A DNA stretch of 21,355 nucleotides, taken from CAYUIS01 sp964444825. GTDB taxonomy: Bacteria; Chloroflexota; Anaerolineae; B4-G1. This document shows positions 16,252 through 21,355 of the stretch, one piece after another (within the stretch, counting starts at the first letter, position 1; each line of letters begins with the position of its first letter). The stretch is from positions 1 through 21,355 of the forward strand of contig CAYUIS010000086.1 of the NCBI GenBank assembly GCA_964444825.1. Direction: 5' to 3'. The translations under genes and the position numbers were made by a program. The notes under the pieces were generated by a model. It saw only the letters and a program-made list of their open reading frames with translations, did no database searches and was not told where the DNA came from.

Positions 16252-16989
16252 ATGAAAAATGGCATCCTGTTGGGAATGTGGCGACGCACTCTTCCCATCC
16301 CGCGCGCGATCTGGCAGAGCCAGGTGCGGGGCGACGCGGATCTGCGGTTCATGTCTGAGGCGCATCACGTGGTGCGCGACTATGTTGTCCGGGAGCTGCC
16401 CCGGGCCGGCGAACCCCTCTCGCCAGACCTCATCGCCCGCGAGGTGAAGCTGCCGCTGGCTAAGGTGGCCGGGTTGCTGGATGACCTGGAGCTCCATATG
16501 ACGTTCCTGTATCGGAACAAAGAGGGGGCCGTGCACTGGGCGTATCCGGTGACCGTCGACGAGACGCCGCACCGGATGAGTTTTAGCACCGGCGAGCAGG
16601 TCAACGCCGCTTGAGCGATCGACGCGATAGCGGTACCCTTCGTGCAAGGGCATCTACGAGGAGAAAAGCTGGGCTTTGTCATCGAGACCGAGTGTGCGCA
16701 ATGCCATCAGCCGATGCACATCGAGATAGACAGCGAAATGGAATATCGGGTGGTGGAGCAGGGCGCGGAGCCGCTCGTCTACGTGCCGATGGTCGATTTT
16801 GACAAGCTGGACGACCCGAGCATCATTGACAGTTTCTGACGCAAATCGATATTCTTCTGGTCAGAAGAACACGCCAAGGAATATCGCCGTAGCGCGGGCG
16901 GAGAGCGGGGCATATACCTGACACTGGCGCAGAGTGTGTACGTCACGCGCATCGCGCAGGGCGCGCTGTTCGACTTTCCCCGGCGCTAG
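16252..16989 (+). CDS. merB: MerB-like (organomercurial lyase family) protein with two predicted selenocysteines
   Basis: A 245-residue reading frame interrupted by two in-frame TGA codons (16612-16614, residue 121; 16837-16839, residue 196) and ending at TAG 16987-16989. Reading TGA as selenocysteine gives U-AIDAIAVPF, aligning with the MerB CALDTLIFPA motif (Cys96, Asp99), and DSF-U-RKSIFFWS, aligning with SFCCHVHFFAS (Cys159). TECAQC aligns with the structural Cys117. The N-terminal ~100 residues resemble the MerB winged-helix region. Each TGA is followed by a hairpin fitting a bacterial SECIS element. AAGGAGG lies 7 nt before ATG 16252. MerB cleaves carbon-mercury bonds with exactly these two thiols plus Asp. 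No merA, merT or merR is nearby, so the substrate may be another metal(loid)-carbon compound. Standard gene calling would give two short unrelated ORFs (16252-16614 and about 16642-16839). Confidence 0.85.
16632..16654 (+). promoter_or_regulatory. candidate SECIS hairpin for the first TGA of the MerB-like gene
   Basis: CCCTT (16636-16640) pairs with AAGGG (16646-16650) around the loop CGTGC. After one A/C mismatch the stem continues with T-A, G-T and G-C. The loop begins 26 nt after the TGA and has a G as its second base followed by T, within the spacing and loop features expected of bacterial SECIS elements. Confidence 0.5.
16852..16869 (+). promoter_or_regulatory. candidate SECIS hairpin for the second TGA of the MerB-like gene
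   Basis: TTCTTCT (16852-16858) and AGAAGAA (16863-16869) form a perfect 7-bp stem closed by the loop GGTC. The loop starts 19 nt after the TGA. The E. coli fdhF SECIS element carries the same GGUC in its apical loop at nearly the same distance, where the GU is contacted by SelB. Confidence 0.7.
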
Positions 16990-17021
16990 GCCGGCTCGTT
17001 TTTACATCAACGTGGCATTCT

Positions 17022-17864
17022 ATGGACTCACAGGTGTTGGCGATCCTATACGGCCTCGCCTCGGCGGCTAGCTGGGGCGCGGGCGACTTTTGCGGCGGCG
17101 TGGCCACCAGGCGCAGCAACGCGGTCGTCGTCGTTGCTATAGCCCACGTGGTGGGTGGGGGTCTGCTGATGGCGCTGGCCCTCCTGCTTGGAGAGTCCAT
17201 ACCGCCCCTGTCCTTTCTGCTGCTCGGAGCGGCAGGCGGGCTCTTTGGTGGGGTGGGCGTGCTGGCGCTCTATCGTGGCCTGGCCAGCGGGCGGATGGGG
17301 GTCGTAGCGCCGGTATCGGCGGTGGTGACGGCCATTCTGCCGGTGATCGTGGGAGCTTTTACCGAGGGGTTGCCGTCGGTGTTCCAGATGGCGGGCTTTG
17401 GGATCGCCCTCGTCGCCGTCTGGCTGCTCTCAGGCGGCGGTCGTGGCGTGCCCGTCCAGACGGACGAACTGCGCTGGGCACTCATCGCCGGATTGGGGTT
17501 TGGCCTGTTCTTTGTCTTTGTGGACCGGGCCGTCGACGCTGCGGTTCTGTGGCCCTTGGTCGCTGCCAGGGCGGCGTCGACAGCGCTGGCGCTTGGGATC
17601 CTCCTTCTCCGCCGCCAGGCTGCACTGCCGACCAGGCTGCCGATCGGGATGATCGTCCTGTCCGGCATATCGGACGCCGGCGGGAACGGTTTTTTCGCCC
17701 TGGCCACGCGGACCGGTCGCCTCGACATCGCGGCGGTCGTCTCATCCCTCTTTCCGGCGGGTACGGTGCTGCTCGCCTGGCTTTTCCTGAAGGAGCAGCT
17801 GGACCGGCGGCAGTGGGTTGGCGTGGCTGCTGCCCTGGTGGCGCTCGTCCTGATCGCCGTCTGA
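17022..17864 (+). CDS. DMT-superfamily (EamA-type) transporter
   Basis: A 280-residue integral membrane protein with about ten hydrophobic helices in two halves, the EamA/drug-metabolite transporter layout. Typical features are the N-terminal LASAASWGAGDF stretch, ALYRGLASGRMGVVAPVSAVVTAILPVI ending the first half, and the C-terminal AAVVSSLFPAGTVLLAWLFLKEQL, which is characteristic of EamA proteins. It starts at ATG 17022, 32 nt after the MerB-like gene, without a clear Shine-Dalgarno. The next gene, another small DMT protein, begins 28 nt after its stop. Family members export or import metabolites. The substrate is unknown, though position next to the MerB-like gene raises export of its product as a possibility. 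Confidence 0.9.
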   Translation: MDSQVLAILYGLASAASWGAGDFCGGVATRRSNAVVVVAIAHVVGGGLLMALALLLGESIPPLSFLLLGAAGGLFGGVGVLALYRGLASGRMGVVAPVSAVVTAILPVIVGAFTEGLPSVFQMAGFGIALVAVWLLSGGGRGVPVQTDELRWALIAGLGFGLFFVFVDRAVDAAVLWPLVAARAASTALALGILLLRRQAALPTRLPIGMIVLSGISDAGGNGFFALATRTGRLDIAAVVSSLFPAGTVLLAWLFLKEQLDRRQWVGVAAALVALVLIAV

Positions 17865-17892
17865 TGTGCAGATACACGACAGGAGGTTTCTA

Positions 17893-18351
17893 TTGAAGAG
17901 CGCGATTCTCCTCGGGGTAGTGGGGGCATTGGCTACAGGGATAGCCATCGGGGTGCAGTCCACGCTGAGCAGCCGTATCGGCGGCCTCATCGGCCACATC
18001 CGAACCGGGCTGCTGACCAACTTGATCGGGGGGATCGTGGCCGGCGGGATTGTCCTGGTGATGGTCCTGCGCCAGGGGGCTGGCTCGTGGCGGGTGCCGG
18101 CGGCCCCCTCGGTGATGCTGCTTGTGTCGGGAACGCTCGGTCTTTTGATCATCACCGGGATTGCGTTCTCCTTTCAGCGCACGGGCGTGGCGGCGGGCGT
18201 GGCGACCCTCATCCTGGGCCAGTTGGCGGTCTCGGTGATCGTGGATACGAAAGGTGTCGGAGACGTCGCGCCCATATCGCTAACCTGGCAGCGGCTGCTG
18301 GGCCTGCTGGTGATGGGTGCAGCAGTCTACCTGCTGCTGCCGAGAGAGTGA
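17893..18351 (+). CDS. YdcZ-type (DUF606) DMT-family membrane protein
   Basis: A 152-residue membrane protein with five predicted helices, the size of the YdcZ/DUF606 branch of the DMT superfamily. It shows the family pattern of GVQSTLSSRIG near the N-terminus, GTLGLLIITG in the middle, and LGQLAVSVIVD followed by LTWQRLLGLLVMGAAVYL at the end. I chose TTG 17893 because GGAGG (17882-17886) lies 7 nt upstream. GTG 17866 is in frame but has no Shine-Dalgarno. It is probably cotranscribed with the EamA-type gene. The function of the family is poorly known. Confidence 0.85.
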   Translation: MKSAILLGVVGALATGIAIGVQSTLSSRIGGLIGHIRTGLLTNLIGGIVAGGIVLVMVLRQGAGSWRVPAAPSVMLLVSGTLGLLIITGIAFSFQRTGVAAGVATLILGQLAVSVIVDTKGVGDVAPISLTWQRLLGLLVMGAAVYLLLPRE

Positions 18352-18368
18352 TCGAGGTAGGATGAGAT

Positions 18369-19934
18369 ATGAAACGACCCAAGATGAGCAGAGACTCACT
18401 GCCGTGGGTCCTGTTTGCGGTTTGCGCCCTGGCCCTTTTGGCGCTCCCCGTGGCCCTGGCGTCGGTTTATGCCCCCCGGTATGGTTTCTTCCGCGTTCCC
18501 TTTGCCTCCTGGTTTGTCTTTGGCCTGGTTGGAGCGTCCATAGCCCTCGGCGGGACCGCCTGCACCGTTTTCTGGTGGCGCTTTCGCCGGGCCGGTCGAG
18601 AGATCCTTGATCTGACAAAGCAGCCCCTCGTGGAGGACGTTCCCGCGGTCTACGGTCACAGACGCCTCGGTAGGGCCGAGTTCGTTCCCCTGATCCAGAT
18701 CCTTCTGAGGCGTTTCTCCGATGTCAGGTACGTTCAGGTGAGGCCCTTGCCGGGTGGATATGGCGGCAGCACGACCGTGTTGGCCGAGCTGCGGCGCGAA
18801 CGGGCCGGCGAGCGCTTGCCGCGCTCTTTTGTGATCAAGTTGGGCGACAGAGAGGAGATGGCTCACGAGCGTGACAAGTATCGAGCATACGTGGAATGGC
18901 AACTGACTCGTGGAGCCCATTTTGTCGCCCACGCCGAGTGGGAAGGCCTGGCCGGGATCGCATACGAGTTCGTCGGTCTCGACACCGACCACGAGGTACA
19001 GAGCTTTTTTCAGTTCTACCAAGGCCACGCCACCGTGGAGGTATCAGAGTTGGTCGGGGAGATCTCCTCACACCTCGAACGGGCGTGGTATCAAAGCGGC
19101 GGGCGGGTGGATGGTGTGGATCTCTGCCACGAGTATGACCTGTTGAGCAAGAAACGGGATCAGATCGTTGAGCGGATAGAGGGGATCCTCGACAAAGATG
19201 ATGCCTATCGCCGTACCCTGACGACCTCAGAGGGACGAACACAGCCCATTTTGAGGCCCAGTTTCTGTGCAGAGATGGATATCCCCTGGCGCGACCCCGT
19301 GACGTTCCTACGTATGTGGTCGGAGCTTGGCTTGAGAACCGCGGTGTATCGCTCCGTCGTCCACGGTGACCTCAACGCTCGGAACGTGTTGATCGAGATC
19401 GGCGGGAACGGGCGTAAGTATCCCTGGTTCATAGACTTTTCCCACACCGGAAATGGTCTCTCCGGGCACCGCAGTGAACAGATGGCCCAGGAGGGTATCC
19501 TGATTGACGACCAGAGCGGGCACACACTGCGCGATTTCTGTCGCCTTGAGGCAGACATCAAGTTCGTCCTGACTAGGTTACTGGATGAGGATGATCTGAG
19601 GTTAGTTGTGGCGTTTGAGCGTGCGCTGATGGATCAGGAACTGGTGCCTGATGGCTTACCAGACACGCCACTGGCCATCGAGGCCCTGACCGACGTGCGG
19701 TTTCATAAAGCGTGGCACGTCATCAAGGAGATTCGTCTCCACGCAGCCAAGTACGTTCCAGTGAAGGCCGACTTGCGCCCCTTCCATTTTAGCCTGTTGC
19801 ACGCGACCTTGCCCGTCCTGTATTACCATTCGGATCAGTTTGAGAACGAGCTATGCGAGCGACAGCAGAAGCGGTACGCCCTCATCTCGGCCGGTATGTT
19901 GTGCAGTCAGCTTTGGCCCGTGGTCAACCGTTGA
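18369..19934 (+). CDS. membrane-anchored kinase-fold protein (TCAD9-like)
   Basis: A 521-residue protein with two membrane helices (about 12-33 and 46-70) followed by a cytoplasmic kinase or aminoglycoside-phosphotransferase-like domain. The active site looks intact: a glycine loop PLPGGYGGSTTV (127-137), Lys157 in FVIKLG, a Glu in AHERDKY (167), catalytic Asp334 and Asn339 in VVHGDLNARNVL, and a second metal Asp356 in FIDFSHTG. From memory this pattern resembles 'ternary complex associated domain 9' (TCAD9) proteins of bacterial conflict systems; that assignment is tentative. ATG 18369 follows a GAGG about 11 nt upstream. The 3' end overlaps the convergent NTPase gene by 11 bp. It may phosphorylate a protein or small molecule as part of a signalling or conflict module with that NTPase. 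Confidence 0.82.
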   Translation: MKRPKMSRDSLPWVLFAVCALALLALPVALASVYAPRYGFFRVPFASWFVFGLVGASIALGGTACTVFWWRFRRAGREILDLTKQPLVEDVPAVYGHRRLGRAEFVPLIQILLRRFSDVRYVQVRPLPGGYGGSTTVLAELRRERAGERLPRSFVIKLGDREEMAHERDKYRAYVEWQLTRGAHFVAHAEWEGLAGIAYEFVGLDTDHEVQSFFQFYQGHATVEVSELVGEISSHLERAWYQSGGRVDGVDLCHEYDLLSKKRDQIVERIEGILDKDDAYRRTLTTSEGRTQPILRPSFCAEMDIPWRDPVTFLRMWSELGLRTAVYRSVVHGDLNARNVLIEIGGNGRKYPWFIDFSHTGNGLSGHRSEQMAQEGILIDDQSGHTLRDFCRLEADIKFVLTRLLDEDDLRLVVAFERALMDQELVPDGLPDTPLAIEALTDVRFHKAWHVIKEIRLHAAKYVPVKADLRPFHFSLLHATLPVLYYHSDQFENELCERQQKRYALISAGMLCSQLWPVVNR

Positions 19935-21255
19935 GCCGGTAGCCTACGTTGCGAACGGTCTCCACGGAGGTGTATGTGGGGTCGTTGGTCATACGCCGCA
20001 CGTGGGGGTCCAGGATCCCTCTCAACCGCTTGACGAGTTGGGAGAGGGCGGCGTTTGTGACGCCCGCTGCCTCACTCTCGTATACGCGGGAGATGATCTC
20101 GTCGGTCGAGAGAACCTGCCCCTGTGCTTCGGTGAGGGTGAGCAACAGGGAGAACAACTTGGGCGATAAAGCGATCGATTCGTTTGTGGTCGGTGTCCCT
20201 ATCCGGGCGCGATTGGGAAATTCAGCCGTAAAATGAACCGTGCCGGGGCCCGTGGGTATCCTTTGGCGCACGTACGCCGCCAAGAGTGGGCAAAAGATTC
20301 GCATGCCGGGGCCAGCCTGGGATTCCGCTCGAACGAGTATCCCGCTTGCTTCCAGATGGGCCATTTCTGTTTTGCCCGCGGACTGGGATAGGCCGTCACC
20401 TTGAGCCAGGTGGAGTAGAATGTCCTGTTCCGCCGTCGTCAGGTCTGACCAGATTTCCAGGCACAGGTTCCTTACTCTTTCAGACTGCAACAACTGGCGG
20501 GCTAATTCCTCTGTGGGTGAGCTGGCGTCGGCCCTGCCACTACTCAGTAACTCGCTTACGTTCTTGATCAGCCCCGGGTGCCCGCCGGTGCAGGCGATCA
20601 GCGCCTCCCGCTCGGCTGCATCGAACGTTTGTCCCAGCCGTCTTTCGTCGCGCCGGATCGAGTCCAGACTGTCTTTGCGGGTGAGCGGGCCGACGGACAC
20701 TCTGTCATCCAATAACTCCTGCAGCTCGCCCAGATGGCCCATTGGCCTGCGGGTGGCAAAGACGTAGACGAGGTTGCCCCGGGGGCGGACGTTGCGGAGG
20801 TGAAAGAGATAGTTAAAAAAGCCCTTGTCTAGCGTGGCGGCGGCCTCATCAAAATAGTCTAGCACGATCACCAGGTTCAAGTTTGGGTCTATGCTGAGGA
20901 TATGCTCTCTCAGAATCCGTCGAATGGCGTGAGCACCTTGCCAATCAAGCCCGCCTGTGGATATTCCCTCCCGGTGCAGTTGGATTCCGATCTCGGTCAA
21001 GAGCTCGCCTTCGCTGGGCGCTGCCAATCCAGCGCAGTCCACGTGGACGAAGACGGTGTCGTCCGCCCGCTCCTTTAGGTATCGCGCTCGAACCTGGGGA
21101 TGGGAGACGATGAATCGCACGACGTTCGACTTGCCCATTCCGGCCAGGCCGGTGATGGCGATGCTGCGCAGTTTGCGGATGCCATTCATGATCCGCGAAA
21201 CTTCCAGCGCGCGATAGTCGGCGGGGAAGCTGGTCTCTTTGTAGGTCAAGGGCAT
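19924..21255 (-). CDS. STAND-like NTPase fused to OmpR-type winged-helix DNA-binding domain
   Basis: A 443-residue protein with Walker A GLAGMGKS (36-43), Walker B NLVIVLDYFDEA (about 127-138), a YVFATRRP sensor strand and a helical part with GGHPGLIKNVSELL. The last ~85 residues (SIALSPKLFSLLLTLTEAQGQ through VRNVGYRLNG) form an OmpR/PhoB-type winged helix, with VETVRNVGYRL as the typical final strand. It is likely an NTP-switched transcription regulator. ATG 21255 has AGAGGAGAG just upstream and an extended -10 promoter at 21290-21298. Its NTPase half is related to the gene at the left end of the window, which lacks the DNA-binding domain. It converges on the kinase-fold gene with an 11-bp overlap. 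Confidence 0.9.
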   Translation of the reverse strand: MPLTYKETSFPADYRALEVSRIMNGIRKLRSIAITGLAGMGKSNVVRFIVSHPQVRARYLKERADDTVFVHVDCAGLAAPSEGELLTEIGIQLHREGISTGGLDWQGAHAIRRILREHILSIDPNLNLVIVLDYFDEAAATLDKGFFNYLFHLRNVRPRGNLVYVFATRRPMGHLGELQELLDDRVSVGPLTRKDSLDSIRRDERRLGQTFDAAEREALIACTGGHPGLIKNVSELLSSGRADASSPTEELARQLLQSERVRNLCLEIWSDLTTAEQDILLHLAQGDGLSQSAGKTEMAHLEASGILVRAESQAGPGMRIFCPLLAAYVRQRIPTGPGTVHFTAEFPNRARIGTPTTNESIALSPKLFSLLLTLTEAQGQVLSTDEIISRVYESEAAGVTNAALSQLVKRLRGILDPHVRRMTNDPTYTSVETVRNVGYRLNG

Positions 21256-21289
21256 GATTCTCTCCTCTGCACTTTTGGGGTTCGGACGT

Positions 21290-21298
21290 ATTATAACA
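21290..21298 (-). promoter_or_regulatory. extended -10 promoter of the NTPase-winged-helix gene
   Basis: On the minus strand TGTTATAAT (21298-21290) is an extended -10 element (TG-n-TATAAT). No good -35 is seen at the usual distance. The start site would be near 21283, about 28 nt before the ATG. Confidence 0.6.
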
Positions 21299-21329
21299 TA
21301 GTTCGGGGATCAGGCGGGCAATTCAACAG

Positions 21330-21355
21330 GGAGCGTTACGCATTTTGGACGCTCC
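21330..21355. repeat. inverted repeat at the right edge
   Basis: GGAGCGT (21330-21336) and ACGCTCC (21349-21355) form a 7-bp inverted repeat with a 12-nt loop, cut by the window end. It may be an operator upstream of the NTPase-regulator promoter or the end of a neighbouring transcript. Confidence 0.4.

Noticed and set aside
16252..16989. A broken merB pseudogene with two nonsense mutations
   Set aside because: Both stops are TGA, both fall on catalytic cysteine columns, the frame is otherwise intact for 738 nt, and each has a suitable downstream hairpin. Decay would also show other stops or frameshifts. It remains possible but much less likely.
1..21355. CRISPR array, tRNA, rRNA or insertion sequence
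   Set aside because: No regularly spaced short repeats, no cloverleaf or rRNA-like stretch, and no transposase were recognised on either strand.

Overview
The window looks like a scaffold from a G+C-rich bacterium, most likely a Chloroflexota (Anaerolineae-like) member, probably metagenome-derived. The basis is inference: a very large secreted protein ends in a 'VYLPVV' tail of the kind common on Anaerolineae secreted proteins, there are several STAND-type NTPases, TTG and GTG starts occur, and a 100-N scaffold gap lies at 8519-8618. TGA is a normal stop for several genes here, so the genetic code is standard.

Region 1 (about 1-8518, + strand) is a tight operon: a P-loop STAND-like NTPase (5' end outside the window), a 1437-residue STAND NTPase with TPR repeats, an overlapping 66-codon small ORF with a good ribosome binding site, a radical SAM/SPASM enzyme with a C-terminal PqqD-like peptide-recognition domain, and a caspase-like (C14) peptidase cut off by the gap. 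This looks like a regulated-cell-death or conflict module with a built-in peptide-modifying enzyme. The small ORF is a candidate precursor peptide.

Region 2 (8619-13961, +) has a clear sigma-70 promoter, a leader with two hairpins, and one 1717-residue exported protein: signal peptide, duplicated beta-helix-like repeats, two DUF11 domains carrying insertions, a PKD-like domain, a PPC-like domain, and a C13/caspase-fold peptidase with an intact His/Cys dyad.

Region 3 (13992-16096, -) holds a GH13 alpha-glucanase whose gene appears to have gained a premature TAG near its 3' end, and upstream of it a TetR repressor. Several palindromic operator candidates lie around both genes, and the TetR promoter matches the sigma-70 consensus exactly.

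Region 4 (16252-18351, +) starts with what I consider the most striking gene of the window: a MerB-like (organomercurial lyase family) reading frame with two in-frame TGA codons. They fall where MerB has catalytic Cys96 and Cys159, and each is followed by a hairpin suited to a bacterial SECIS element. This looks like a double-selenocysteine MerB homologue. Two DMT-superfamily membrane proteins (EamA type and YdcZ type) follow.

Region 5 (18369-21355) has a membrane-anchored kinase-fold protein (resembling the TCAD9 type described in bacterial conflict systems), convergent and overlapping by 11 bp with a STAND-like NTPase fused to an OmpR-type winged helix. That NTPase is related to the first gene of the window, so conflict-type components occur at both ends.
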